64,000 nucleotides of DNA from Acinetobacter sp. NCu2D-2. GTDB lineage: Bacteria; Pseudomonadota; Gammaproteobacteria; Pseudomonadales; Moraxellaceae. The first letter of the stretch is position 1, and each line of letters begins with the position of its first letter. The stretch is taken from contig NZ_CP015594.1 of NCBI RefSeq assembly GCF_001647675.1, forward strand, positions 682,001 through 746,000. Direction: 5' to 3'. Under the pieces are notes generated by a model. It was given only the letters and a program-made list of their open reading frames with translations, ran no database searches and was not told the DNA's origin. Position numbers and translations under genes: made by a program. Shown here in pieces: positions 27,506 through 36,541 of this stretch.

Positions 27506-27796
27506 ATGAAAATAAATGGGCTTGATCAACTATCTAAGCAAATGAAGCAATTAGAAAAATTTATGAAAGAAATCGATGGTTCTCTTGGGGAGATTGGTTT
27601 TGATCCATTTGATGCTGAAAGCATTGAGCAAGCAATTATTAGTATGGAAAATATGATAGACCAAAAGTCCGAAAACTATTTGAATAATCCTATGATTAGT
27701 GAAATAGCTGAAAATTTAAAAGAAAATCGTCGTCAGTCGATAATTGATAAAGCCGCTGAAGCTAGAACAAATAATGATGAGGATACTCAAGTATGA
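27506..27796 (+). CDS. small partner protein of a TIR-domain module
   Basis: The protein has 96 residues from the ATG at 27506, which has AGAGAAG 6 bases upstream. An ATG 11 codons earlier at 27473 lacks a good ribosome site and is close to the IS3 edge. It is hydrophilic and helical, with heptad-like segments (LDQLSKQMKQLEKFMKEIDG, IEQAIISMENMIDQ), so probably a coiled-coil or oligomerising protein. I do not recognise a named family. Its stop overlaps the start of the TIR gene by ATGA, which implies translational coupling and a physical or stoichiometric partnership. An IS3 element sits directly upstream. Confidence 0.7.
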   Translation: MKINGLDQLSKQMKQLEKFMKEIDGSLGEIGFDPFDAESIEQAIISMENMIDQKSENYLNNPMISEIAENLKENRRQSIIDKAAEARTNNDEDTQV

Positions 27797-28689
27797 CGAG
27801 TGATCTGCTAAGAAAAATTGACAATACTGTCTTGGATTTACAGGCATCGCACTATCAAACTTATGAGGCACTTTTACAAAAGTTAGCACGTCTTTTAAGA
27901 CACGATGAATTGAAAGCTTATAATGAAAAATTGATCCAAAATGTGAGTTTAGATGATTTTTTAAAGAATAGTTATAATTCTGAAGGTGGGATGATTGGTA
28001 GTGCATCTTTGGAGTGGACTGATAATGATGATGAAAACTTAGCATTGCAGTATTTACTGATTCAAAAATTTGGAAATGAGGAAAATTCTGCCGAAAATTT
28101 TAGTTATACATTTTATCATTCATCAGGAAAAACAATTAATTATATCCATAACATGGTTAGGAATTTAATTATCCCATTTGTTCGAGATTACAAACAATAT
28201 ATTCAGTCTAATGGAAGTACAAAGCTTGAGGTAATTTTGCCTGTGTCAAATAATAGAATTTTCATTGTGCATGGTCATGATCATGGTGCTTTACAAACAG
28301 TTGCACGATTTCTAGAAAAATATGGTTTTGAAGCAATTATTCTTCATGAACAGGCAAATGGTGGTCGTACTATTATTGAAAAAATTGAGAGAAACTCTGA
28401 TGTTGGTTTTGCCATTGTGTTGTTGACACCTGATGATGTAGGTAGAGCATTATCAGAAGTTACAGATAAACCAAGAGCACGTCAGAACGTGATTTTAGAA
28501 TTGGGTTACTTTATTGGTAAACTTGGGCGAGAAAGAGTGTGTGCTTTAAAAACAGCTGATTTAGAGATTCCAAGTGATTTTGGGGGTGTGGTTTATACCG
28601 AAATGGATAAATATGAAGCTTGGAAGTTTAGCCTTGCCAAAGAACTTAAAGCTGCAGGTTACTTGATAGATATGAATAAAATGATTTAA
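27793..28689 (+). CDS. predicted nucleotide-binding TIR-like protein (PF10137 type)
   Basis: The protein has 298 residues. Residues 1-150 are an uncharacterised helical domain. Residues 154-298 form a TIR-like domain of the 'predicted nucleotide-binding protein' group: RIFIVHGHDHGALQTVARFL (155-174), IILHEQANGGRTIIEKIER, FAIVLLTPDDVG, and RARQNVILELGYFIGKLGRE with Glu236 at the catalytic position of NAD-cleaving TIR enzymes. Related domains occur in CBASS and Pycsar TIR effectors. The N-terminal half differs from known cyclic-nucleotide sensors, so the trigger is unknown. NADase activity and antiphage defence are inferences. It overlaps the upstream partner gene by 4 bases. Confidence 0.78.
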   Translation: MTSDLLRKIDNTVLDLQASHYQTYEALLQKLARLLRHDELKAYNEKLIQNVSLDDFLKNSYNSEGGMIGSASLEWTDNDDENLALQYLLIQKFGNEENSAENFSYTFYHSSGKTINYIHNMVRNLIIPFVRDYKQYIQSNGSTKLEVILPVSNNRIFIVHGHDHGALQTVARFLEKYGFEAIILHEQANGGRTIIEKIERNSDVGFAIVLLTPDDVGRALSEVTDKPRARQNVILELGYFIGKLGRERVCALKTADLEIPSDFGGVVYTEMDKYEAWKFSLAKELKAAGYLIDMNKMI

Positions 28690-28698
28690 GTTTTAGTG

Positions 28699-28797
28699 AA
28701 TCCCTCCTAACCTCCCTTTAAAAAAGGGAGGAGCTGTCACGTAATCAGTTGGATACGCGAAAGTCCCCCTTTGAAAAAGGGGGATTTAGGGGGATTA
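28699..28797 (+). repeat. palindromic double-hairpin repeat, copy C
   Basis: 99 bases in the same orientation and length as copy A: AATCCCTCCTAACCTCCC, hairpin CCTCCCTTT/AAAGGGAGG, linker with GGATACGCGAAAG, hairpin CCCCCTTT/AAAGGGGG, end ATTTAGGGGGATTA. The ends form an imperfect inverted repeat (AATCCCTCCTAA against AATCCCCCTAAA on the other strand), as in MITEs. It starts 10 bases after the TIR gene and closes the island. Confidence 0.9.
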
Positions 28798-28802
28798 AAA
28801 AA

Positions 28803-28829
28803 TAAAAGCCCTCAATCTGAGAGCTTTTA
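28803..28829 (-). terminator. intrinsic terminator of metH
   Basis: AAAAGCCCTCA pairs with TGAGAGCTTTT around the ATC loop at 28804-28828, with one mismatch. The T-run on the minus strand follows metH. Confidence 0.75.
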
Positions 28830-28839
28830 TTAATTCAAA

Positions 28840-31800
28840 TTATTGAACTGAATCATCCAAATTCGGTGCTAGCCATCGCTTCGCCTCATCCAAGGTCCAA
28901 CCTTTACGTTTCGCATAATCTTCCAACTGATCGCCAGAGATTTTACCCACGTTAAAGTATTCCGTTTCAGGGTTTGCGTAGTAGAAACCGCTCACTGATG
29001 AAGGCGGCCACATTGCAAAGCTAGAAGTCAGGTAAGTCCCCATCTTCTCAGTGGTACCTAACCAATCAAACAATGGCGCTTTTTCAGAATGTTCAGGGCA
29101 AGCAGGGTAGCCCGGTGCAGGGCGAATACCGACATACTTCTCTTTGATCAATTCTTCATTGGAAAGCTGTTCATCAGCTTGGTAGCCCCAGAACTCTTTA
29201 CGAATACGTTGGTGCAAGTGCTCTGCAAAGGCTTCTGCAAAACGGTCACCCAAGGCTTGAACCATAATCGCGTTATAGTCATCACCTTTGGCTTTGTATT
29301 CTTGCGAAAGTTCTTCTGCACCAAAGATCGAAACGGTGAAGCCGCCTAAGTAATCTTGCGCGACATCTTTTGGCGCAACAAAGTCAGCCAATGAGAAGTT
29401 TGCTTTACCGGTCACTTTGTCAGATTGCTGACGAAGATGCTCGAAGGTATGGGTCACATTGCCATTTGCATCCGTCACGGCAACAGTATCTGCTGCCACA
29501 CGGTTGGCAGGGTAAATGCTAAAGGTTGCACGTGCATCAAAGCGTTTATTTTCGATAATGTCTTTGAGCATTTCTTGTGCTTGCGCATACAAGTCACGTG
29601 CTGCTTCGCCCACCACCTCATCTTCAAGGATTTTCGGGAATTTACCCGCCAAGCTCCAAGAAATAAAGAACGGTGTCCAGTCGAAGTATTCCACCAATGT
29701 TTCTAAAGGATAGTTGGTGAAGGTTTGTGAACCAATGAAGTTTGGCTTCACAGGGGCATGCTTTTCAAAGTCAATTTTGAAACCATTTTCAACTGATTCA
29801 GCATAAGAGAGTTTGGCCGCTTTCGGTTGCTTGTTGGCAAGACGGGTACGGATTTTTTCATAATCCGCAGCATAGTCAGCTGCCAATTGTGGCTTCATAT
29901 CAGCAGATAAAAGTTGTGTTGCAACACCCACAGCACGAGATGCATCAGCCGTGTAGTACACGCCATCATTGTGATATTGCGGAGCAATTTTCACCGCAGT
30001 ATGTGCTTTAGACGTGGTCGCACCACCAATCATGAGTGGAATGTTAAAGCCTTTACGTTGCATTTCTTTGGCAACAAAAACCATTTCATCCAATGACGGT
30101 GTGATCAAACCTGACAAACCAATGATGTCAACTTTCTCATCAATCGCAGTTTGTAGAATCTTCTCACAAGGCACCATCACGCCAAGATCGACGATGTCAT
30201 AACCGTTACAGCCCAGTACCACGCCGACAATGTTTTTACCAATGTCGTGTACGTCGCCTTTTACTGTTGCAAGCAAGATTTTACCTTTGGCTTCGCCTTG
30301 GGTTTTTTCTGCTTCAATGAAAGGATTCAACCACGCCACGGCTTGTTTCATCACACGTGCAGATTTCACCACTTGTGGTAAGAACATTTTGCCGGCACCG
30401 AACAAGTCACCCACCACGTTCATACCTGCCATGAGTGGACCTTCGATCACATCAAGCGGACGGGCTGCTTTTAAACGTGCTTCTTCGGTGTCTTCATCGA
30501 TATACGTGGTAATACCTTTTACAAGCGCATATTCAAGACGTTTTTCTACAGGTTCATTACGCCATTCAATGTTTTCTTCGGCTTTTTGCGCACCTGCTTG
30601 ACCACGGTATTTTTCAGCCACTGCAAGCAGTTTTTCTGTTGCTTCTTGACCGTTAGCACCTTGATTACGGTTCAGTACCACATCTTCAACGGCTTCTTTG
30701 AGTTCTGCATCGATATCATCATAAATCGCAAGCTGACCTGCGTTGACGATCCCCATGGTTAAACCTTGTTGAATGCCGTGATACAAGAACACCGCATGGA
30801 TCGCTTCACGTACAGGTTCGTTACCACGGAATGAGAACGATACGTTTGAGATACCGCCTGACACCATCGCATTTGGCAGGTTTTGTTTAATCCAACCGGT
30901 TGCTTCAATGAAGTCCACGCCATAGTTGTTGTGTTCTTCAATACCGGTTGCAACGGCAAACACGTTCGGGTCAAAGATAATATCTTCAGAAGGGAAGCCC
31001 ACTTCATTCACAAGCACATCATAAGAACGTTTACAAATGGCTTTTTTGCGTTCTGCAGTATCGGCCTGACCATCTTCGTCAAATGCCATGACAATGACAG
31101 CTGCACCGTATTGACGACATAAACGCGCACGTTCGACAAACTCGTCATAACCTTCTTTGAGGGAAATCGAGTTGACAACTGCTTTACCTTGCACGCATTT
31201 CAAACCTGCTTCAATGATCTCCCATTTAGAAGAATCGAGCATGATGGGCACACGCGAAATATCAGGTTCAGATGCAATCAAATTCAGGAAATGCACCATC
31301 GCTTCTTGCGAATCGAGCATCCCTTCATCCATGTTGATGTCGATGATCTGTGCACCGGCTTCAACTTGTTGACGTGCCACATCCAACGCTTCGGTGAAGT
31401 TACCTTCTTTAATTAAGCGAAGGAATTTCTTAGAACCTGTCACGTTGGTACGTTCACCGACGTTCACGAACAATGAATCTTTAGTGATGTTAAATGGCTC
31501 TAAACCACTTAAACGACATGCAGGTTCAATTTCAGGCACTTGACGTGGAGTAATGCCTTCAACCGCTTGCGCAATCGCACGGATATGATCCGGTGTGGTA
31601 CCACAGCAACCACCGGTGATGTTAATTAAACCACTTTCAGCAAATTCTTTAATAAATGCTGCAGTTTGTTCAGGGGTTTCATCATAACCACCGAAGGCAT
31701 TTGGTAAGCCTGCGTTAGGATGCGCTGAAACAAAAGTATCCGCAACGTCAGACACGGTTTTGACGTGTGGACGCATCGCATCTGCACCAAGTGCACAGTT

Positions 31801-32526
31801 AAAGCCAATCGATAAAGGCTCTGCATGGCGCATTGAGTTCCAGAACGCTTCAGCAGTTTGACCTGTCAATGTACGACCTGAGGCATCGGTAATCGTACCT
31901 GAAATCATAATAGGCAATTCAGTGCCAAGTTCTTTAAAGACTTCTTTTACGGCAAAGATGGCAGCTTTGGCATTTAAGGTATCGAAAATGGTTTCAATCA
32001 GGATGATATCGACGCCGCCTTCAATGAGCGCTTTGGTCGACTCAATATAATTTACTTTGAGTTCATCAAAAGTGATGTTACGAAACGCAGGGTCATTTAC
32101 ATTCGGTGAAATCGACGTCGTACGAGATGTCGGCCCAATCACACCTGCCACAAAACGTGGTTTTTCAGGCGTTGAATATTTGGCACAGGCTTCTTTTGCA
32201 AGGCGCGCGGCTTCACGGTTAATCTCAGGGACCAAGTCTTCCATGTGGTAATCCGACATGGAAACACGTGTACCGTTAAAGGTATTGGTTTCAATAATGT
32301 CCGCACCCGCTTCAAGATAGGCTTCGTGAATGCCTTGAATAATCTGTGGCTGAGTTAACACCAAAAGGTCATTGTTGCCTTTAAGGTCATATGCCCAATC
32401 TGCAAAACGCTCACCACGATAATCGGCTTCTTCCAGTTTATGGCGTTGGATCATGGTACCCATTGCACCATCGATAATTAAAATTCTCTTGGCAAGAAGT
32501 TCTTTTAGAGTGGCAAGTGTGGACAT
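28840..32526 (-). CDS. metH: cobalamin-dependent methionine synthase
   Basis: The protein has 1228 residues, the normal full length. It transfers a methyl group from methyltetrahydrofolate through cobalamin to homocysteine. Domain order: homocysteine-binding barrel with zinc cysteines ([22 protein letters not shown]); pterin-binding domain ([20 protein letters not shown]); cobalamin cap and B12-binding domain with the axial-ligand motif [20 protein letters not shown]; and the S-adenosylmethionine-binding reactivation domain at the C-terminus ([15 protein letters not shown]). It is monocistronic. I see no B12-box riboswitch in the 464 bases upstream. An inverted repeat at 32568-32591 lies about 42 bases before the start. 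Confidence 0.98.
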   Translation of the reverse strand: MSTLATLKELLAKRILIIDGAMGTMIQRHKLEEADYRGERFADWAYDLKGNNDLLVLTQPQIIQGIHEAYLEAGADIIETNTFNGTRVSMSDYHMEDLVPEINREAARLAKEACAKYSTPEKPRFVAGVIGPTSRTTSISPNVNDPAFRNITFDELKVNYIESTKALIEGGVDIILIETIFDTLNAKAAIFAVKEVFKELGTELPIMISGTITDASGRTLTGQTAEAFWNSMRHAEPLSIGFNCALGADAMRPHVKTVSDVADTFVSAHPNAGLPNAFGGYDETPEQTAAFIKEFAESGLINITGGCCGTTPDHIRAIAQAVEGITPRQVPEIEPACRLSGLEPFNITKDSLFVNVGERTNVTGSKKFLRLIKEGNFTEALDVARQQVEAGAQIIDINMDEGMLDSQEAMVHFLNLIASEPDISRVPIMLDSSKWEIIEAGLKCVQGKAVVNSISLKEGYDEFVERARLCRQYGAAVIVMAFDEDGQADTAERKKAICKRSYDVLVNEVGFPSEDIIFDPNVFAVATGIEEHNNYGVDFIEATGWIKQNLPNAMVSGGISNVSFSFRGNEPVREAIHAVFLYHGIQQGLTMGIVNAGQLAIYDDIDAELKEAVEDVVLNRNQGANGQEATEKLLAVAEKYRGQAGAQKAEENIEWRNEPVEKRLEYALVKGITTYIDEDTEEARLKAARPLDVIEGPLMAGMNVVGDLFGAGKMFLPQVVKSARVMKQAVAWLNPFIEAEKTQGEAKGKILLATVKGDVHDIGKNIVGVVLGCNGYDIVDLGVMVPCEKILQTAIDEKVDIIGLSGLITPSLDEMVFVAKEMQRKGFNIPLMIGGATTSKAHTAVKIAPQYHNDGVYYTADASRAVGVATQLLSADMKPQLAADYAADYEKIRTRLANKQPKAAKLSYAESVENGFKIDFEKHAPVKPNFIGSQTFTNYPLETLVEYFDWTPFFISWSLAGKFPKILEDEVVGEAARDLYAQAQEMLKDIIENKRFDARATFSIYPANRVAADTVAVTDANGNVTHTFEHLRQQSDKVTGKANFSLADFVAPKDVAQDYLGGFTVSIFGAEELSQEYKAKGDDYNAIMVQALGDRFAEAFAEHLHQRIRKEFWGYQADEQLSNEELIKEKYVGIRPAPGYPACPEHSEKAPLFDWLGTTEKMGTYLTSSFAMWPPSSVSGFYYANPETEYFNVGKISGDQLEDYAKRKGWTLDEAKRWLAPNLDDSVQ

Positions 32527-32567
32527 TCAAACTTTCTCAGCAGAAATCAAAAACATCGGTCATCTTA

Positions 32568-32591
32568 GCAGAATTAAACAATGAATTCTGC
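32568..32591. promoter_or_regulatory. perfect 8-bp inverted repeat upstream of metH
   Basis: GCAGAATT (32568-32575) and AATTCTGC (32584-32591) are separated by 8 bases. It has no T-run, so it is more likely a protein-binding site or leader hairpin than a terminator. The regulator is not identifiable from sequence. Confidence 0.35.
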
Positions 32592-32729
32592 GGCTCATTC
32601 CTCAGAAAGATGGATATGCTTGATATGAAAATTTGATAAGAGCGAAATGATTTAAGCTAGGCTGAACAAGACGAAATCCACGCGGATGCGTCATCAAAAT
32701 GTCATGATTGAAGCTTAAATTAGCAATAT

Positions 32730-32765
32730 GAAAACATTTGACATGAATATGACAGCAAATGTTTC
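32730..32765. promoter_or_regulatory. inverted repeat in the metH-pit divergent region
   Basis: GAAAACATTTG (32730-32740) and CAAATGTTTC (32756-32765) are nearly complementary with a 15-base loop. The divergent 464-base region 32527-32990 holds this site, the metH-proximal repeat and the Pho box. No ORF is seen in it. Confidence 0.3.
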
Positions 32766-32924
32766 AAAGCAGATCTAAGGGTAATAATTAAGCTGATATA
32801 ACATAATTAGATAGAATATTTTATAAGTGATTGTAATTAAAAAGATTAAAATTCATGGGTAAGTGTGTATTAAGATTAAAAAAACGACAAAAATGTGTAG
32901 ATAACTGCATCAGATAACGGCACA

Positions 32925-32943
32925 TTGTCATATAACTGTCATA
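32925..32943 (+). promoter_or_regulatory. Pho box upstream of the phosphate transporter
   Basis: TTGTCATATAACTGTCATA contains two direct 7-mers, TTGTCAT and CTGTCAT, spaced 11 bases start to start. This is the layout of PhoB binding sites (consensus CTGTCATA-A-CTGTCAC). It is 48 bases upstream of the pit start codon, where it would replace a -35 element. Phosphate-starvation control is therefore likely. Confidence 0.7.
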
Positions 32944-32990
32944 ATTAAATTGAACAATAGATTCATTCTGAATCCTCTATTCCTGCTTGA

Positions 32991-34610
32991 ATGAATTCTA
33001 ATCAAACTCCCGTAGATTCTGCACAACAATCGGCTCCACAAAAGTCGACCAATGTTCATGTGCCTACACCGAAATTTTTTATGCCGGTGTTTTTAACACT
33101 TATTATTTCTACGCTGATTTATATTGGCTTTCAATTAACTGCAGATTTAGCGCACGTTCCGCCTGTTGGTCTTTATTCAATGATCATGTTGGCAACGGCT
33201 TTATTTATCGCGCTTAGCTTTGAATTTGTAAATGGCTTCCATGACACAGCCAATGCGGTCGCGACAGTCATTTATACCAATGCACTGTCTGCACCTGTTG
33301 CAGTGATGTGGGCTGGCTTTTGTAATTTCCTTGGGGTAATGGTAGCAAGCGGTGCGGTGGCTTACGGGATTATTGCTTTATTGCCTGTTGAACTGATCAT
33401 GAATGTCGGTTCAGGTGCAGGCTTTGCCATGGTCTTTGCGATGCTGATTGCAGCCATTTTATGGAACTTAGGAACATGGTTCCTTGGTATCCCAGCATCA
33501 AGTTCACACACCTTGATTGGTTCAATTTTAGGTGTGGGGATCATGAACTATATCTTACACGCAGGCACAGGTGCTTCGGGTATTGATATGGAACAGGTGC
33601 TGAAAGTAGGTAAAGCCCTACTGTTTTCTCCATTGATTGGTTTTGCTTTTGCGGCAGTTTTATTCTTGCTTGTGAAGAAAATCTTCCGTAAACAGCTTGA
33701 ACTTTTCCAACCGCCTGAAGGTAATAAACCACCACCACCATTGATTCGTGCCATTTTGATCTTCACATGTACAGGTGTAAGTTTTGCGCATGGTTCAAAT
33801 GATGGTCAAAAAGGTATGGGCTTGATCATGTTAATCTTGATCGGCTGCGTTCCATTGGCATATTCACTGAATAAAAACTTGGATCAAGAACACATTCAGT
33901 CATTTAGTCAATTGTCTCAAAATACTGCTCAAGTGATTTATGCGCAGCATGAAGATATTCCTGATGAGCAAGCACGCGCAACGATCACGAAGTATATTCA
34001 GACTAAAGAAATTACGCCTGAAGTAGTGCCTGCATTGGCAAGCTTAACTGATCATTTGGGTGAGAAAGTTGGTACTTATAGCAACATCAAAGAAGTACCG
34101 GAAGATCAGGTTGCAGAATTCCGTAATGATATGTACTTGAGCACTACAGCGTTTAAACGTTTGGATAAAGCAGATGCTTTACCCGCGATGACGCCTGCTC
34201 AAGAAGAAACAGTGAAGGAATATCGTAGCAACCTTGATTCATTCTTACAGTACATTCCGACGTGGGTAAAAGTAGCTACAGCGTTGGCACTTGGTCTAGG
34301 TACGATGGTCGGTTGGAAACGTATTGTCGTAACTGTGGGTGAGCGTATTGGTAAAGAGCATATGACGTATGGTCAAGGCATGTCAGCAGAATTAGTCGCA
34401 ATGTCGACCATTGCTGCAGCTGATGGTTTCGGTATGCCAGTGTCTACCACACACGTTCTTAACTCTGCGGTTGCAGGTACGATGGTTGCGAATAAGTCTG
34501 GTCTGAACTTTAAGATGGTCAAATCTATTCTGTCTGCTTGGGTGTTTACACTGCCTGCAACGATCTGTTTATCAGGTGCTTTATATTGGTTATTGCTTAA
34601 AGTTTTCTAA
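32991..34610 (+). CDS. pit: PiT-family inorganic phosphate transporter
   Basis: The protein has 539 residues with about ten membrane helices. Two copies of the PiT signature mark the inverted halves: FVNGFHDTANAVATVIYTN near residue 80, and SFAHGSNDGQKGMGLIML near 264. A large cytoplasmic loop of about 140 residues (roughly 290-430) separates the halves, and SAWVFTLPATICLSGAL closes the C-terminus. The family is a low-affinity proton-coupled importer of metal phosphate. A Pho box lies upstream, so unlike classical constitutive Pit this one is probably PhoB-regulated. A strong palindromic terminator follows. Confidence 0.93.
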   Translation: MNSNQTPVDSAQQSAPQKSTNVHVPTPKFFMPVFLTLIISTLIYIGFQLTADLAHVPPVGLYSMIMLATALFIALSFEFVNGFHDTANAVATVIYTNALSAPVAVMWAGFCNFLGVMVASGAVAYGIIALLPVELIMNVGSGAGFAMVFAMLIAAILWNLGTWFLGIPASSSHTLIGSILGVGIMNYILHAGTGASGIDMEQVLKVGKALLFSPLIGFAFAAVLFLLVKKIFRKQLELFQPPEGNKPPPPLIRAILIFTCTGVSFAHGSNDGQKGMGLIMLILIGCVPLAYSLNKNLDQEHIQSFSQLSQNTAQVIYAQHEDIPDEQARATITKYIQTKEITPEVVPALASLTDHLGEKVGTYSNIKEVPEDQVAEFRNDMYLSTTAFKRLDKADALPAMTPAQEETVKEYRSNLDSFLQYIPTWVKVATALALGLGTMVGWKRIVVTVGERIGKEHMTYGQGMSAELVAMSTIAAADGFGMPVSTTHVLNSAVAGTMVANKSGLNFKMVKSILSAWVFTLPATICLSGALYWLLLKVF

Positions 34611-34623
34611 TTAAATATTTCAT

Positions 34624-34653
34624 AAAAAAACGCTGCCTAGGCAGCGTTTTTTT
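34624..34653 (+). terminator. intrinsic terminator after pit
   Basis: A perfect 16-base palindrome CGCTGCCTAGGCAGCG at 34631-34646 is flanked by an A-run and T-run. Confidence 0.9.
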
Positions 34654-34851
34654 ATGGGTGTCTTTTAAAACGTTTATAGCAAGAAATATAAAGAAGTTGA
34701 AACTACACTTCTTAAGGCAAATGAATCTTTTGTTAGATTGATCCTACTTTCTGAGGCTTATTCTCAGCACTATTTGTAACTGCAAATAAAAAAGCCTAAC
34801 AGTAACTTCCTTGTCACCAAATCATTTAGATTAGTTCGTATATTTGAAAAA

Positions 34852-36393
34852 TTACTTCTTCAACTTACTCAATAATCCTTTTGGTAATTTCTCTTCAGCA
34901 AAACCGCAGAGTGCAGCGAATGGTAAAGCTGTGCGCGCCAAATATGCGACACGCCATAAGCCACCGTGATTTGCACCATGCATCATCAATTCTAAAGGAT
35001 GGTTTAACTCAACTTCAGGGTTTGCGACAGATTTTGGATTGCGTAAATCATGAATCCATAATGCCGCCATAATCGCGTTGGTTGTTTCAGGAGCAAATGC
35101 TTCAACATCGAAAATGCTTGCCCCATTAAATGCAGCTTTAAGCAACGGATTCTTGGTCACAGAACGCGTTGTGGTCGAAGGTGCAATATTGATACTGACA
35201 CGTTGACCATTTTCACGCGCTAATGTTGCACGCCATTGTTGTAAGCGTTTTGCCAACGCGTAGTTTGGACCTTGCTCTACCACTAAACAGTCACAGATTC
35301 CGTAAGATTGCTTGCCTGAAAGGTAAAGTTGATACTCACTGCGTTTAAAGAAATGCTGCGCTGAAAGACGAGAAATCCCTTTAGAAATTAACGCATGTGC
35401 AGTCGAACGTGTTTGGAATTTATCACGTGATGCATGAATCACTTCTTGTGGAACGGCATAAACATCAGTAGGCGTACACATATACATTAGGCTGGTATTG
35501 GCTTTTTGCTCACTAACATATTTCATAATGGCATCCATTGCCATCGAAACACGAACGTGTTTTTCACCATCGAGGTAAGCAATTGCGGCAAGATCTAAAT
35601 CTTGTTCAAACTGAACTAACCATTTTGCAATTTCAGGTGTTTGGGTTAATAAATTTGCACCGAGTTTAGTTTTTAATAGATCAATTGATGAGTCAGCAGT
35701 AATTTGTTCATCACATGGCGCGTAAAGATTAGCGTTACCTTGAGCAACCGTGTCTAAGATCTTTCCCCAAACACGTTCATTGGGTAGGTCAACTGCAACA
35801 ATATTCGCTTTCCATTTGGATAACCATGTCAGCGGACCAGCCTCAGATGCCGCACCAAACAACACTGTTGTACGGTCAGATAAATCAAACCATTCAGGGT
35901 GTGCGATACATTCACGTAAGGCAGCGGCATGACTCGGTTCAACAATGCCACGATCTTCCCAAGTCTGAATTTGCTGGAGTAAATCATCTCCTGAAAGATT
36001 TTGTCCATGATAAGGCACATACCATTCAGGCGCTTTATCAGAAGCACCTTTCATTTTGAATGTTTCAAATGCTTGAGTTTCAAGTTGCATCACATCTTTC
36101 AGTAGATGCTTTTGACCATTTCGGTAAAATTCAAAATGTTGGTGTGCATATTCCAAACCATTTTTAGCAATGCGAATAGCAGCTTCTGCTGATTCTAAAC
36201 CTGATTCAACTAATTTTTTGAAATGAACTGGATAATGTTTACGCCATTTTTTTTCTTTTTGCACCGCTTGTGCTGAGTCTGGATTATCAACTTGCAAAGC
36301 TGCAGCAAGTAAGGCGCGGCCGAGTTTAGAGGTACTTGGTTTTTCTTGAGTATTGGGGAGAGGGAATTGAAGACCGTCAATTGAAGTGGACAT
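34852..36393 (-). CDS. conserved protein with Rossmann-like region, function unknown
   Basis: The protein has 513 residues, soluble. The N-terminal third is helical (AAIRIAKNGLEYAHQHFEFY). In the middle, TTVLFGAASEAGPLTWLSKWKANIVAVDLPN has the beta-alpha-beta look of a nucleotide-binding Rossmann fold with an atypical glycine pattern. The region after it contains a possible active-site segment (YMCTPTDVYAVP). The C-terminus has ELMMHGANHGGLWRVAYLARTALPFA, which may contact membrane. I do not recognise a characterised family; a dehydrogenase-like activity is only an inference. It is monocistronic, with the ATG at 36393. Confidence 0.6.
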   Translation of the reverse strand: MSTSIDGLQFPLPNTQEKPSTSKLGRALLAAALQVDNPDSAQAVQKEKKWRKHYPVHFKKLVESGLESAEAAIRIAKNGLEYAHQHFEFYRNGQKHLLKDVMQLETQAFETFKMKGASDKAPEWYVPYHGQNLSGDDLLQQIQTWEDRGIVEPSHAAALRECIAHPEWFDLSDRTTVLFGAASEAGPLTWLSKWKANIVAVDLPNERVWGKILDTVAQGNANLYAPCDEQITADSSIDLLKTKLGANLLTQTPEIAKWLVQFEQDLDLAAIAYLDGEKHVRVSMAMDAIMKYVSEQKANTSLMYMCTPTDVYAVPQEVIHASRDKFQTRSTAHALISKGISRLSAQHFFKRSEYQLYLSGKQSYGICDCLVVEQGPNYALAKRLQQWRATLARENGQRVSINIAPSTTTRSVTKNPLLKAAFNGASIFDVEAFAPETTNAIMAALWIHDLRNPKSVANPEVELNHPLELMMHGANHGGLWRVAYLARTALPFAALCGFAEEKLPKGLLSKLKK

Positions 36394-36463
36394 GCAAAAT
36401 ATCTCGTGCTTAACAGCAATTAATATACAGATGTATACATTATCGCTGCTAAGTTTGGCATCA

Positions 36464-36488
36464 GGTTGGCAATAACTGCCAACCTTTT
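36464..36488 (+). terminator. terminator-like hairpin on the + strand between two minus-strand genes
   Basis: GGTTGGCA and TGCCAACC pair around ATAAC, followed by TTTTT on the plus strand. Both neighbouring genes are on the minus strand, so it could stop antisense transcription or be an operator palindrome. Confidence 0.4.
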
Positions 36489-36541
36489 TGCTTAAATTAT
36501 TACGAGATATTTCAAGTGATATATAAAATCATTTTGTGCGA

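Noticed and set aside
25584-28797. Prophage or integrative element in the dhaK-metH gap
   Set aside because: No integrase, phage structural gene, tRNA target or conjugation gene is present; the only structures are palindromic repeats and one IS.
28840-32526. Many open frames opposite metH (also opposite valS, dhaK and trpS)
   Set aside because: They are shadows of a highly expressed coding strand, with no ribosome sites or recognisable domains.
32527-32990. Cobalamin riboswitch for metH
   Set aside because: No B12-box sequence or suitable multi-stem structure could be found in the upstream region.
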